Shown here: one piece after another, positions 44,947 to 53,601 of the stretch
Numbering within the stretch: position 1 is the stretch's first letter
Layout: each line of letters starts with the position of its first letter
Assembly: GCF_003412465.1 (NCBI RefSeq)
Contig: NZ_QTJV01000007.1
Span: 124,001-188,000, forward strand
Reading direction: 5' to 3'
Source: Chitinophaga silvisoli
Lineage (GTDB): Bacteria > Bacteroidota > Bacteroidia > Chitinophagales > Chitinophagaceae
Length of the DNA stretch: 64,000 nucleotides
Made by a program: the position numbers and the translations under genes
The notes under the pieces: model-generated
What the model saw: the letters and a program-made list of their open reading frames with translations, nothing else
Databases searched by the model: none
What the model was told of the DNA's origin: nothing

Positions 44947-46617
44947 ATGTCTAAATCGCTGTTTCGTAAGAAATCTATTACTACAATTCTGAAAGATGCA
45001 CAAGATGGTTTATCAGATGACGCACATGGTGGCGGCCTACACAAAGTACTGAAAGTAAAGGACCTGACAGCAATGGGGATTGCAGCCGTAATCGGCGCAG
45101 GCATCTTCTCCACCATCGGGGAGGCTTCTTTTCATGGTGGTCCCGGGGTATCCTTACTGTTTATCATCACCGCAGTTACCTGTGGCTTCTCGGCACTCTG
45201 TTATGCTGAATTTGCCAGCAGGGTACCAGTGTCGGGCAGTGCTTATACCTATTCATATGTAACATTTGGAGAGCTGGCAGCATGGGTGATTGGCTGGGCA
45301 TTGATCCTGGAATATGCTATCGGGAACATTGCAGTTGCCATATCGTGGAGCGGTTACTTCAATAACTTACTTGCCGGTGTCGGCAAAGCTTTCGGGATGA
45401 ATCTTTCCCTGCCGCTCTGGCTTACAAGTAATTACGATAGTGCCACGCCTGAGATTTATGCATCAGCACCGCACATTGGCAGTCTACCTGTCATCCTCAA
45501 TTTACCTGCTTTCATCATAGTAGTATTAGTCACTTACCTCGCCTATGTTGGCATCCGTGAAAGTAAAAAGAGCGCCAACTTCATGGTCGGACTCAAAATC
45601 GCGGTCATTCTCTTTGTCATTATCGTCGGTTCATTTTATGTACATCCGGACAACTGGTCACCGTTCATGCCGAATGGTTTTTCAGGTGTATTGAAGGGGG
45701 TGTCTGCCGTATTTTTTGCCTACATAGGTTTTGATGCGATCAGTACCACCGCCGAAGAATGTGCGAACCCACAGCGTGATTTGCCAAAGGGGATGATATA
45801 TTCACTGATTATTTGTACGGTATTGTATATCCTGATTGCGTTTGTGCTGACAGGGATGGTGTCTTATTCACAGCTGAAAGTGGAGGATCCCCTGGCATTC
45901 GTATTCAATGCAGTAAATCTTCATAAAGTAAGTTTCCTGATCTCGGTGAGTGCGGTGGTAGCTACTACGAGCGTACTGCTGGTGTTCCAGATTGGCCAGC
46001 CGCGAATCTGGATGAGTATGAGCCGGGATGGTTTGTTGCCGAAGAAATTCAGTAAGATCCATCCTAAGTTTAAAACTCCTTCATTTGCAACGATTATCAC
46101 AGGGGTAATTGTAGGAGTACCTGCACTGTTTTTGAACCTGACAGTGGTGACGGACCTGACCAGTATCGGTACTTTGTTTGCATTTATCCTGGTATGTGGT
46201 GGCGTATTGTTACTGCCTCCGCAGCCGGCGAATGATGGTAGCAAGCGATTCCGTCTGCCATACATTAATGGTCAGTATATTGTTCCGGCGATAGTGCTGA
46301 TCTTTATTTATATCTTCAGGAAGGAACTGCCTACCCGTTTTTCATTGGCAGGCGGCTGGGATGTATGGAAGCATAATATTCCGTTTTTCTTCTTTGCGGT
46401 GGCGACGATTGTTTTTGTAGTGCTGTCGTTTTGGAAGAAGCTGTCGTTGATTCCGGTGTTAGGATTGCTGAGTTGTTTTTACCTGATGACGGAGATTGGG
46501 CTGAGTAACTGGGAGGTGTTTACGGTTTGGTTGTTGATTGGATTAGCGATTTATTTTGGATATAGCTACAGGAAGAGTAAGCTGAATGAAGATGTGGCAA
46601 AGGTGCATATTCAATAG
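44947..46617 (+). CDS. APC-superfamily amino acid permease (CAT/YfnA-like)
   Basis: A 556-residue inner-membrane transporter with ~12-14 helices. The first helix motif GIAAVIGAGIFSTIGE and the YIGFDAISTTAEECANPQRDLP stretch (helix 6 region, given here as a family mark) identify the cationic amino acid transporter branch. It imports or exchanges amino acids with protons. No neighbour points to a substrate. A strong terminator follows. Confidence 0.92.
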   Translation: MSKSLFRKKSITTILKDAQDGLSDDAHGGGLHKVLKVKDLTAMGIAAVIGAGIFSTIGEASFHGGPGVSLLFIITAVTCGFSALCYAEFASRVPVSGSAYTYSYVTFGELAAWVIGWALILEYAIGNIAVAISWSGYFNNLLAGVGKAFGMNLSLPLWLTSNYDSATPEIYASAPHIGSLPVILNLPAFIIVVLVTYLAYVGIRESKKSANFMVGLKIAVILFVIIVGSFYVHPDNWSPFMPNGFSGVLKGVSAVFFAYIGFDAISTTAEECANPQRDLPKGMIYSLIICTVLYILIAFVLTGMVSYSQLKVEDPLAFVFNAVNLHKVSFLISVSAVVATTSVLLVFQIGQPRIWMSMSRDGLLPKKFSKIHPKFKTPSFATIITGVIVGVPALFLNLTVVTDLTSIGTLFAFILVCGGVLLLPPQPANDGSKRFRLPYINGQYIVPAIVLIFIYIFRKELPTRFSLAGGWDVWKHNIPFFFFAVATIVFVVLSFWKKLSLIPVLGLLSCFYLMTEIGLSNWEVFTVWLLIGLAIYFGYSYRKSKLNEDVAKVHIQ

Positions 46618-46633
46618 ACATTAAAATAAACAG

Positions 46634-46670
46634 AAAAGGGGCCTCTGCTTTCAGCAGAGGCCCCTTTTTT
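46634..46670 (+). terminator. Strong intrinsic terminator after the permease gene
   Basis: The stem AAAGGGGCCTCTGCT pairs with AGCAGAGGCCCCTTT around a short loop, followed by T. Confidence 0.9.
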
Positions 46671-46775
46671 ATATAACCACCTCATCCCTAATACCTTGTA
46701 CCACTTACCTAATTTGGAGATTTCACAAAAAAACCTTATATTTAAGTAGTTCTTTGATCCTAAAACTCATATTTT

Positions 46776-47213
46776 ATGAACCTGCTACAGCGAATTGACC
46801 ATTGGGGCGAATCGCATCATCCTAAATGGGTAGATGGCATTCGCATTCTCCTTGGAATATTTTTGTTCTGGAAAGGAGTTGTATTCATTCAAAATATCGA
46901 TGTTCTCAAAGCAGTGATAAACCAAAGCCCGTTTATCACGGTTCTTTCCTTCTGGCTTGCTCATTACATTGTCTTTGCTCATCTCCTGGGCGGGGTCCTT
47001 ATCACATTTGGTCTCCTCACTCGAGTTGCTGTCCTTGCACAGATCCCCATTCTTCTCGGCGCCCTCATCTTTGTACATACACCTACCGGGTTATTTAGTG
47101 TACATAATGAATCCGGCCTTTCCATCCTTGTTCTGCTGTTACTGTTAGCATTCCTTGTAGAAGGTAGTGGCCCCCTTTCATATGATGGTTATATGCGCCG
47201 GCATCCAGCATGA
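46776..47213 (+). CDS. DoxX-family membrane protein
   Basis: A 145-residue protein with four predicted membrane helices (~22-40, 58-80, 85-102, 113-130). The RILLGIFLFWKGVVFI start and HLLGGVLITFGLLTRVA are DoxX-like. The function is uncertain; DoxX relatives are linked to thiosulfate oxidation or redox stress. It is a single gene closed by a hairpin. Confidence 0.8.
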   Translation: MNLLQRIDHWGESHHPKWVDGIRILLGIFLFWKGVVFIQNIDVLKAVINQSPFITVLSFWLAHYIVFAHLLGGVLITFGLLTRVAVLAQIPILLGALIFVHTPTGLFSVHNESGLSILVLLLLLAFLVEGSGPLSYDGYMRRHPA

Positions 47214-47264
47214 GTGTGCATATAAGATTGGAATTCAATAAATTGATGTTATTTGCTGCACAGG

Positions 47265-47297
47265 AAACAGGTAGCAGGGGAGCCTGCTATCTGTTTT
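47265..47297 (+). terminator. Intrinsic terminator after the DoxX gene
   Basis: The stem AAACAGGTAGCAGG pairs with CCTGCTATCTGTTT (one G-T) around a GGAG loop; the T-run is short. Confidence 0.7.
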
Positions 47298-47370
47298 GGC
47301 GTGAGCACCCAATCACCTCTCCCTGTCTTACCCTCTCTCCGCCCCAAAAACAGAAGTCCTATAATTTATG

Positions 47371-47378
47371 TAGTTTTG
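47371..47378 (+). promoter_or_regulatory. -7 promoter box of the DUF2027-Smr gene
   Basis: TAGTTTTG matches TAnnTTTG and implies a leader of about 60 nt. Confidence 0.45.
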
Positions 47379-47442
47379 CACACTGCGATACAGCTATCAG
47401 GGACTCCTGCCAGCTGTCTAATAGAGCCGCAGTTTAGTAATC

Positions 47443-48474
47443 ATGAAGTACGAGATTGGAGATAAGATAATATTGCTTCACTCAAAAGAAGAAGGTACCG
47501 TTGTCGATATCATCAACGCCGACATGGTGATGGTAGAGATCGGCAAAGTGACATTCCCGGTGTACCTGGACCAAATCGATTTCCCTTATTTTCACCGGTT
47601 TACAACCACTCCTAAGAATGGCAACCCACCAGCCAGAAAAGCCGGTTTCGATATCAAACCTGAGAAAAAACAGGATACTTTCAGAATGGACAAAGGGGTA
47701 TTCCTCTCCGTTCTGCCCGTATTCCGTGTAGAAGGATATGAGGAGAATGTAGAACAACTTAAATTCCACCTGGCCAATGAGACCAACAGCGCCTGGAAAT
47801 TCCATTTCCAGGTCTACCTCAAAAACCAGCTGGAACTGGAAATGAAAAATGAAATTCAGCCCTTCGCTAATTTCTACCTCAGCGACCTGCCTTTCGAATC
47901 GCTGAACGATGGGCCCAGGATAGAATTCACTTTTTACCCGAAAGAACCAGATCCAAAACTGGCACCCTCTTTCCAGAAAACCTGGAAAATAAAAACCAAG
48001 CAGATTTTTCAGCAACTAAGTGATTTACAAGCCAGAAGAAACGCTACATTAAGTTATTTACTGTTTGAAAAGTTCCCACCAAAGCCGGAAAAATCAGTCA
48101 ATGATTTCGATACTTCGTCGATCGGTAAGTTCTCGGCAGGCACGACTACGACTATCACCAATAGCGCACCCGAACCACCGATCACGCCCAAGTATGAACT
48201 CGACCTGCACATCGAACAGCTCACGCCGGATTGGAAAGGGATGAAGAATATCGAAATTCTTGCTATCCAGCTCAATGAGTTTGTACGCTATCTTGAATTG
48301 GCGATTTCTCATCATCAGCATACAATGTTCGTGATTCATGGGGTAGGGAAGGGCAGACTCAAGGATGAGATTCATATGATCTTAAGAGATACGCCCGGAG
48401 TTGATAAGTTTGTGAATGAATACCACCCGAGATACGGGTTTGGGGCTACGGAGATCTTTTTTAAGCATGCCTGA
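47443..48474 (+). CDS. DUF2027 and Smr-domain protein
   Basis: A 343-residue cytoplasmic protein: an N-terminal KOW/SH3-like strand set (KYEIGDKIILLHSKEEGTVV), a beta-sandwich DUF2027 region (~80-200), a Ser/Thr-rich linker (~225-245) and a C-terminal Smr domain (~250-343) with LDLHIEQL and FVIHGVGKGRLKDEI. The Smr domain is a DNA/RNA nuclease or binding module of MutS2. It is typical of Bacteroidota; the role is unknown, perhaps in DNA structure or ribosome quality control. Confidence 0.88.
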   Translation: MKYEIGDKIILLHSKEEGTVVDIINADMVMVEIGKVTFPVYLDQIDFPYFHRFTTTPKNGNPPARKAGFDIKPEKKQDTFRMDKGVFLSVLPVFRVEGYEENVEQLKFHLANETNSAWKFHFQVYLKNQLELEMKNEIQPFANFYLSDLPFESLNDGPRIEFTFYPKEPDPKLAPSFQKTWKIKTKQIFQQLSDLQARRNATLSYLLFEKFPPKPEKSVNDFDTSSIGKFSAGTTTTITNSAPEPPITPKYELDLHIEQLTPDWKGMKNIEILAIQLNEFVRYLELAISHHQHTMFVIHGVGKGRLKDEIHMILRDTPGVDKFVNEYHPRYGFGATEIFFKHA

Positions 48475-48543
48475 TCAGCAGAGATTTTCAGATGGGTGGA
48501 GACAATGGAGATGGATTAAATATATTTTTTGCCGGTGAAGGTT

Positions 48544-48608
48544 TTGAAGGATGCCCTTTATATTTTGAAGGATACCTTTGATATTATAAAGGATGCCACT
48601 TATATATT
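48544..48608. repeat. Three tandem 21-bp repeats upstream of rnpB
   Basis: Units start at 48544, 48565 and 48586; each carries a core AAGGATGCC or AAGGATACC followed by a T-rich half ending ATATT or similar. They lie ~35-100 bp before the rnpB -7 box. The period equals two helical turns, or seven codons. Confidence 0.6.
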
Positions 48609-48642
48609 TTCCCCACACTTCAAAATCCCTCACAGATTTTTA

Positions 48643-48650
48643 TACTTTTG
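48643..48650 (+). promoter_or_regulatory. -7 promoter box of rnpB
   Basis: TACTTTTG matches TAnnTTTG and ends 4 nt before the first paired base of the RNA, as expected for a start point at ~48655. TTC replaces TTG at -33 with a 21-nt spacer. Confidence 0.65.
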
Positions 48651-48654
48651 CAAA

Positions 48655-49040
48655 AACTACAAACCGTGCTATCGTTCCAGGCAACTGGTAAGGAAAGTCC
48701 GGACAGCATAGAGCAACGCACCACCTAACTGGTGGGGACCTGTTCATCTTATCTCCGATAAGTCGCACAGGTCACAGACAGTGCCACAGAAAATGACCGC
48801 CTTGTCTCGTACAGGGTAAGGGTGAAAATGTAGGGTAAGAGCCTACGTTCTGGAATGGCAACATAACAGAAGGGTAAACCTTGCGTGCTGAAATGCCATG
48901 TATACGGTCGATGAGGGCGGCTCGTCCAATGACCGAGGGTAGGCAGATACAGGTGGCGTGTGAACGTCATCGCAGATAAATGATAGCATCAGTCGTCGCA
49001 AGACAGCTGAACAGAATCCGGCTTATAGGTTTGTAGTTTT
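48655..49040 (+). ncRNA. rnpB: RNase P RNA (bacterial class A)
   Basis: The catalytic RNA that trims tRNA 5' ends. Visible landmarks are AGGAAAGTCCGGACAGCATAG near the 5' end (CR-I; quoted in part: GGAAAGTCCGGAC), ACAGAAAATGACCGCC, AGGGTGAAAATG, GGTAAGAGCC, the CR-IV/V side GATAAATGATAGCATCA-like stretch and ACAGAATCCGGCTTA at the 3' end. Helix P1 forms from AACTACAAACC (48655-48665) and GGTTTGTAGTT (49028-49038). The 3' T-run (TTTTTGTTTTT) should end the transcript. Confidence 0.95.
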
Positions 49041-49087
49041 TGTTTTTCTCCTTTCTAAATTACTTACAACCAAATCGATTATACCCA

Positions 49088-49510
49088 ATGAATCAAAAAG
49101 ACGAAAGAAACTGGGCCGTATTTATCAGCCTCGCCGGCATTATTGGCATGACTATAGGTTTTTTATCGCCCATCGGTAATATGGTGGCCGTACTCGCACT
49201 TTGGCTCTTCAAGAGAGATGAATCTTCTCTCCTGGATACCGAAGGCAAGGAAGCCCTCAATTTTCAAATTACTATGAGCATCCTGGTGGTGATCGTCAAC
49301 ATCATTTTCTTCTTCCTTTCCGCTATCTGGACATTCAGTACCTTCCTTTTCTCCAGCTATTATTATACGCCCGGATTCCATTTCAGGATATTCAGGGGAC
49401 GTAATAATATAGTCTGGATTATTAACCTGATCTTCTCAATTATTGCAGCAATAAAAGCGAATAATGGCGAAGTGTACAGGTATCCGTTCAGCTGGAGAAT
49501 TGTAAAATAA
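49088..49510 (+). CDS. DUF4870-domain membrane protein
   Basis: A 140-residue protein with about three or four membrane helices (~9-40, 60-85, ~110-128). ERNWAVFISLAGI at the start and KEALNFQITM are marks of DUF4870 (Tic20-like small membrane proteins). The function is unknown. ATG 49088 is chosen over an upstream TTG-like extension that overlaps the rnpB tail. It ends at a bidirectional terminator. Confidence 0.85.
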   Translation: MNQKDERNWAVFISLAGIIGMTIGFLSPIGNMVAVLALWLFKRDESSLLDTEGKEALNFQITMSILVVIVNIIFFFLSAIWTFSTFLFSSYYYTPGFHFRIFRGRNNIVWIINLIFSIIAAIKANNGEVYRYPFSWRIVK

Positions 49511-49522
49511 CTGGATACTTAT

Positions 49523-49569
49523 AAAATATAAAAGGGCTTTTGCTACCCGCAAAAGCCCTTTTATATTTT
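49523..49569. terminator. Bidirectional intrinsic terminator
   Basis: Perfect 21-bp arms (49523-49543 and 49549-49569) around a 5-nt loop serve the DUF4870 gene on one side and the convergent subtilase gene on the other. Confidence 0.9.
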
Positions 49570-49602
49570 ACTTTATTGATCATTCAACCGTATTGATCAT
49601 AT

Positions 49603-51297
49603 TTATCCTTTCTTTACCTTCATCACCTTCGCTTTCTTACCCAGCTTCTCTACTTTCTCCGGCTTCAGCGTAGCTGCCAGTTTCAGGGCACTATACGCAT
49701 TCACCAGGCCTCCTGTAGCAGACAAATCAGCAAACGGTACCATCTCATTTCCCTGGCCCGGCTTATTCACTTCCTTCGCCCCATCAGGCAGCGGCACCGC
49801 CGATTTCAACAACACATATTTTATCTGCTCAGCACTCAAATCGGGATAATAAGACCATACCAACGCAGCTACGCCGGCTACTACCGGACAAGCCATACTC
49901 GTACCACTCAGACTCCCATACTTATTACCACCGGGCAGGGTAGCATAAATCTGTACACCAGGTGCAAACAGGTCCACTGTGCGCTTACCATAGTTGGAAA
50001 AGCTTGCTACCTTGGCACCTACTTTACCATTGCTGCTGGCACCCACGGTAATCACGTTTGTAGCCGTACCACCATTCAGGAAATCAGCATTGGGGAAGTT
50101 GTCAGTACTATCCACATTCTTACCATCATTGCCCGCCGCATGAATCAATAACACATTGTGATCTGCTGCGTACTTAAAGGCTGCATCCACCCAATCCTTA
50201 TGCGGAGAGAATGATTTACCAAAGCTCATATTGATGACACGGGCACCGTTGTCAACAGCATAGATGATGGCCAGTGCCACATCTTTATCCCGCTCATCGC
50301 CATCAGGTACCGCTTTCACCGCCATGATCTTTACATTGTCAGCCACACCGTCCATTCCTACGCCATTGTTTCTGGCAGCTGCAATGATACCGGATACGTG
50401 GGTACCGTGGAAACCAAATTGTCCCATTACGTCATTGTTGCCGTAATACTTGTCATTTATATCATTGATATTATCGCCTACGATCTCCGCACGCTTAGCA
50501 TTTGGAGTATAGTTATCCGAAACCTCTGCCTTCTTCTTCAGGTCCTCGATGTACTCTTCAAACTCAGGCTTGAAATCAGCATAGCTGATACTGGAGTCTC
50601 CCGTACTTCTGAACAGGCGGATCATGAAATTCTTTGCCACCATCACATCCTGGTCTGTCGTCTGGATGCTGTCCAGCCTGGGTACGGTAAAGTCGTCCTG
50701 TTTCAGGTAGGCGGTCAGCAGGCTACTGGCTTTCTTCACATTATCCTGCAGTTTCAGCATGGATCTATAAGTCGTCTTACTTTCGGTAGAAGGCTTCGCG
50801 ATCTTGGAAGACACTTTCTGCCAGTAGGCATATTCTTTTGATTGGTGGTCCAGCGCGGAGTCCGGGTTAATATATTTTTCCTTTAACCTTACGTATTCGC
50901 GGGTGGCTTCGTCAGAATCATCTTTCAGGCTACGTCCATCTTTTCCTCCCAAAAAATTCCATCCATGCACATCATCCACATACCCATTTTTATCGTCGTC
51001 AATTCCATTACCTGGAATTTCCTTTGGATTTGTCCATAAAATAGATTTCAGATCTTCATGCAGGGTGTCGATACCTGAGTCGATTACCGCTACAACGATA
51101 GGGCTGCTCTTTTTCCCTTTCAGCAGTTCAGTGTAGGCGCGTTGCACGCTGGTGCCGTATACGCTGTCTGTCGCGTAGTCCAGCAGGTGCCAGTTTTTCG
51201 GTACGGCGTTTCCCTGAGCATAGGCTGAATTAGTTGTAAGTGCAGTCATCATTGCAACACATCCTGCCATGACTGCCATTGCTCCGCTAGATTTCAT
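49603..51297 (-). CDS. S8 (subtilisin-like) serine peptidase, secreted
   Basis: A 564-residue protein with a signal peptide (to ~SAYAQ, residue 28). Catalytic residues are complete: Asp73 (VAVIDSGID), His297 (FHGTHVSG), Asn390 (HAAGND) and Ser467 (SGTSMAC). About 200 residues, rich in charged helices, are inserted between Asp and His, and DDDKNGYVDD (~100-109) looks like a Ca2+ loop. The tail is Lys-rich. An in-frame ATG 27 bp upstream is an alternative start. There is no sorting domain for type IX secretion. It is a single gene facing the DUF4870 gene. Substrates are unknown. Confidence 0.93.
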   Translation of the reverse strand: MKSSGAMAVMAGCVAMMTALTTNSAYAQGNAVPKNWHLLDYATDSVYGTSVQRAYTELLKGKKSSPIVVAVIDSGIDTLHEDLKSILWTNPKEIPGNGIDDDKNGYVDDVHGWNFLGGKDGRSLKDDSDEATREYVRLKEKYINPDSALDHQSKEYAYWQKVSSKIAKPSTESKTTYRSMLKLQDNVKKASSLLTAYLKQDDFTVPRLDSIQTTDQDVMVAKNFMIRLFRSTGDSSISYADFKPEFEEYIEDLKKKAEVSDNYTPNAKRAEIVGDNINDINDKYYGNNDVMGQFGFHGTHVSGIIAAARNNGVGMDGVADNVKIMAVKAVPDGDERDKDVALAIIYAVDNGARVINMSFGKSFSPHKDWVDAAFKYAADHNVLLIHAAGNDGKNVDSTDNFPNADFLNGGTATNVITVGASSNGKVGAKVASFSNYGKRTVDLFAPGVQIYATLPGGNKYGSLSGTSMACPVVAGVAALVWSYYPDLSAEQIKYVLLKSAVPLPDGAKEVNKPGQGNEMVPFADLSATGGLVNAYSALKLAATLKPEKVEKLGKKAKVMKVKKG

Positions 51298-51702
51298 TGG
51301 TCTGTTTTTTTTCACAATAAGCATATCAATACAAATACCATAAAAGGTTAAAGGTAATGTAAAGTGTAATGGGCCAAGATAAGACGAATTGATGAAGGGG
51401 GGAAATAGAATATTATGATCAGCAGATTCCCGTGGTAGATGGGGGGAACTACCTATACGCAGTAAGAAAAGATCCAATATTATAAAATAATTTCCACTAT
51501 CTGGCGCTGGGTGCTATTCTTTGGAAAGTGGCTACGGGCACAGCCATAAGCTGCTTTTAGGGCTAAACTGCCGGCTAAGGGGCAGGGAAGTAGCACGAAA
51601 GTAGAATATGAATTTTCGGAAAAAAGTGTAATATTTAGAGCTGGAAGAATAATTAGGAGGTTCTCCAATTATTTTTCTCATAAGCATGGTTTCCGTTTAA
51701 CG

Positions 51703-51737
51703 AAAAAGCGAGGTTCTCTAACCTCGCTATTTTTTTA
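51703..51737. terminator. Orphan terminator-like hairpin
   Basis: The arms AGCGAGGT (51707-51714) and ACCTCGCT (51721-51728) are exact. T-runs exist on both strands, the longer one on the plus strand, where no upstream gene is known. Confidence 0.75.
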
Positions 51738-51881
51738 TATAACGAAGTTATTATGTTTTTATTTTATATTATATAGAAAACGGTAATTTGAGTGAAAGAA
51801 AAAGCAATAATCGGGTTGAAACCAACAAAAGAATTCCAAATGGCGTAGCAATTCCAATTTGCTCCCCCAGCAAAATAACAT

Positions 51882-51927
51882 ATAAAAAAAAGCGCATTAG
51901 CCTTGTACTGCTAATGCGCTTTTTTTA
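51882..51927 (-). terminator. Terminator of the aldehyde dehydrogenase gene
   Basis: The exact arms AGCGCATTAG and CTAATGCGCT flank a 10-nt loop, with A/T runs on both sides. Confidence 0.85.
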
Positions 51928-51945
51928 TAATAATCCTCTAATAGC

Positions 51946-53475
51946 TTATAAATCAAACTTAATCCCCTGAGCCAACGGCAACTGCGTAGAGTAATTAATC
52001 GTATTCGTCTGCCTCCGCATATACGCCTTCCACGCTTCTGATCCACTTTCCCTGCCGCCACCGGTTTCCTTCTCTCCACCAAAAGCACCCCCGATCTCCG
52101 CACCCGAAGTACCGATATTTACATTGGCTATACCGCAATCAGATCCCGCCTGTGACAGGAAGGCCTCCGCCTCCCGCAGGTTCAATGTCATTATTGAAGA
52201 AGACAAGCCCTGGGGCACCCCATTCTGCAAAGCAATCGCCTCCTCAAGGGTCTTGTATTTCATGACATACAGGATCGGCGCAAATGTCTCATGCTGCACG
52301 ATCTGGTAATGATTCTCCACTTCTGCTATACAAGGCTTCACATAACAGCCGGAGGCATACTCAGCACCTGACAATACACCACCTTCTACCAAAATCCGTC
52401 CACCTTCCTTCTGCACCTCTGCAATCGCATGTTCATACATCCTCACAGCATCTGTATCGATCAATGGCCCTACATGGTTATTCTCATCCAGCGGGTTACC
52501 GATCTTTAACTGTCCATATGCTTTCACCAGCTTCGCCGTAAATGCATCATATACACTTTCATGAATGATCAAACGACGGGTGGTGGTACAACGCTGCCCG
52601 GCCGTACCTACAGCACCAAACACACATCCGATCAGTGACATATCCAGGTCTGCATCTTTAGAAATAATGATGGCATTGTTGCCACCCAGCTCCAGCAATG
52701 ACCGCCCCAGGCGTGCTGCAACCACAGCCGCTACCGCCTTACCCATCCGGGTAGAACCAGTGGCCGATACCAATGGAACCCGGGTATCTGCCGCCAGCCA
52801 TTCACCTGCATCCCGGTTACCTGCCAGCAGACAACATACCCCTTCCGGCACATTGTTCGCCTGCAGCACTTCCTGCACGATCTGCTGACACGCGATTGCA
52901 GATAACGGTGTCTTTTCTGATGGTTTCCAGATACATACATCACCACATACCCATGCCAGCATAGCGTTCCAGCTCCATACCGCCACCGGGAAATTGAAGG
53001 CTGAAATAATACCTGTGATACCCAGGGGATGCCATTGCTCATACATCCGGTGGCCCGGCCGTTCAGAGTGCATGGTGAGTCCGTGCAACTGCCGGGAAAG
53101 GCCTACTGCAAAGTCACAGATGTCTATCATCTCCTGTACTTCACCATATCCTTCCTGCAGGCTTTTACCCATTTCATAAGACACGAGTTTGCCCAGTGCC
53201 TGTTTATTTTTACGCAGTGCTTCGCCAATTTGTCTTACGACCTCGCCACGGCGTGGTGCCGGCCATAAGCGCCATTCTTTGAATGCAGCAGCTGCTGTTG
53301 TTACGACTGTATCATAATTCGCACGACTGGCCGCTGTGACCTGTGCTATGTGTTTACCATCTACCGGTGAATGGGCATCTATGACTGCGCCATCGGCTTT
53401 CAACCACTGGGTGCCTGTGCTGACACCGCTGTTTTGGGAACTGATATGGAACTGGTTCAGAATGTCTTGTATCAT
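51946..53475 (-). CDS. Aldehyde dehydrogenase, ALDH7 type (L-2-aminoadipate-6-semialdehyde dehydrogenase-like)
   Basis: A 509-residue NAD(P)-dependent dehydrogenase. FNFPVAVWSWN, GSTRMGK, the catalytic Glu in LLELGGNNAII and the catalytic Cys in GTAGQRCTTTRRL follow the ALDH7/antiquitin pattern. ALDH7 oxidises 2-aminoadipate semialdehyde in lysine breakdown. The gene next upstream, a DUF1338 protein, acts later in the same pathway, which supports this assignment. Betaine- or other aldehyde use is possible. ATG 53475 lies only 4 nt after a -7 box, so the mRNA is probably leaderless. Confidence 0.9.
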   Translation of the reverse strand: MIQDILNQFHISSQNSGVSTGTQWLKADGAVIDAHSPVDGKHIAQVTAASRANYDTVVTTAAAAFKEWRLWPAPRRGEVVRQIGEALRKNKQALGKLVSYEMGKSLQEGYGEVQEMIDICDFAVGLSRQLHGLTMHSERPGHRMYEQWHPLGITGIISAFNFPVAVWSWNAMLAWVCGDVCIWKPSEKTPLSAIACQQIVQEVLQANNVPEGVCCLLAGNRDAGEWLAADTRVPLVSATGSTRMGKAVAAVVAARLGRSLLELGGNNAIIISKDADLDMSLIGCVFGAVGTAGQRCTTTRRLIIHESVYDAFTAKLVKAYGQLKIGNPLDENNHVGPLIDTDAVRMYEHAIAEVQKEGGRILVEGGVLSGAEYASGCYVKPCIAEVENHYQIVQHETFAPILYVMKYKTLEEAIALQNGVPQGLSSSIMTLNLREAEAFLSQAGSDCGIANVNIGTSGAEIGGAFGGEKETGGGRESGSEAWKAYMRRQTNTINYSTQLPLAQGIKFDL

Positions 53476-53479
53476 GGTG

Positions 53480-53487
53480 CAAATATA
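53480..53487 (-). promoter_or_regulatory. -7 promoter box of the aldehyde dehydrogenase gene
   Basis: On the minus strand this reads TATATTTG, followed by CACC and the ATG. The transcript would start at or next to the A of the start codon. Confidence 0.55.
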
Positions 53488-53546
53488 TGTTTTTAACGAG
53501 CTGCGAACAGTGAACACCATTGTTGAATGGATGTTAAATATTACTT

Positions 53547-53573
53547 AACAGGCTGCGCGCGCGCTAACTGTTT
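53547..53573. repeat. Hairpin with a 10-bp alternating GC core
   Basis: AACAG and CTGTT flank alternating GCGCGCGCGC (53555-53564), unusual in this AT-rich gap. It may be a weak terminator after the DUF1338 gene, but no T-run follows on that strand. Confidence 0.4.
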
Positions 53574-53601
53574 TGGTGCTAAAAAATTTAAATCAAGTCC
53601 C

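Larger units (their letters stand above)
51298..51945. other. ~650-bp gene-free region with two terminators and an unexplained GC-rich block
   Basis: The region holds the leader of the subtilase gene (minus strand), a GC-rich block at ~51510-51600 unlike the AT-rich sequence around it, a hairpin terminator at 51703-51737, an AT-rich 145-bp stretch, and the aldehyde dehydrogenase terminator at 51882-51927. Open frames here (for example 62 codons at 51480-51668, minus) lack family features. Confidence 0.6.

Noticed and set aside
48529..48711. Open frame of 60 codons with heptad-like repeats
   Set aside because: It runs from the 21-bp DNA repeat into the 5' part of rnpB, so it is unlikely to be translated.
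51480..51668. Short open frame on the minus strand (62 codons)
   Set aside because: It covers the GC-rich block before the subtilase gene but shows no signal, motif or promoter; I treat the region as non-coding.
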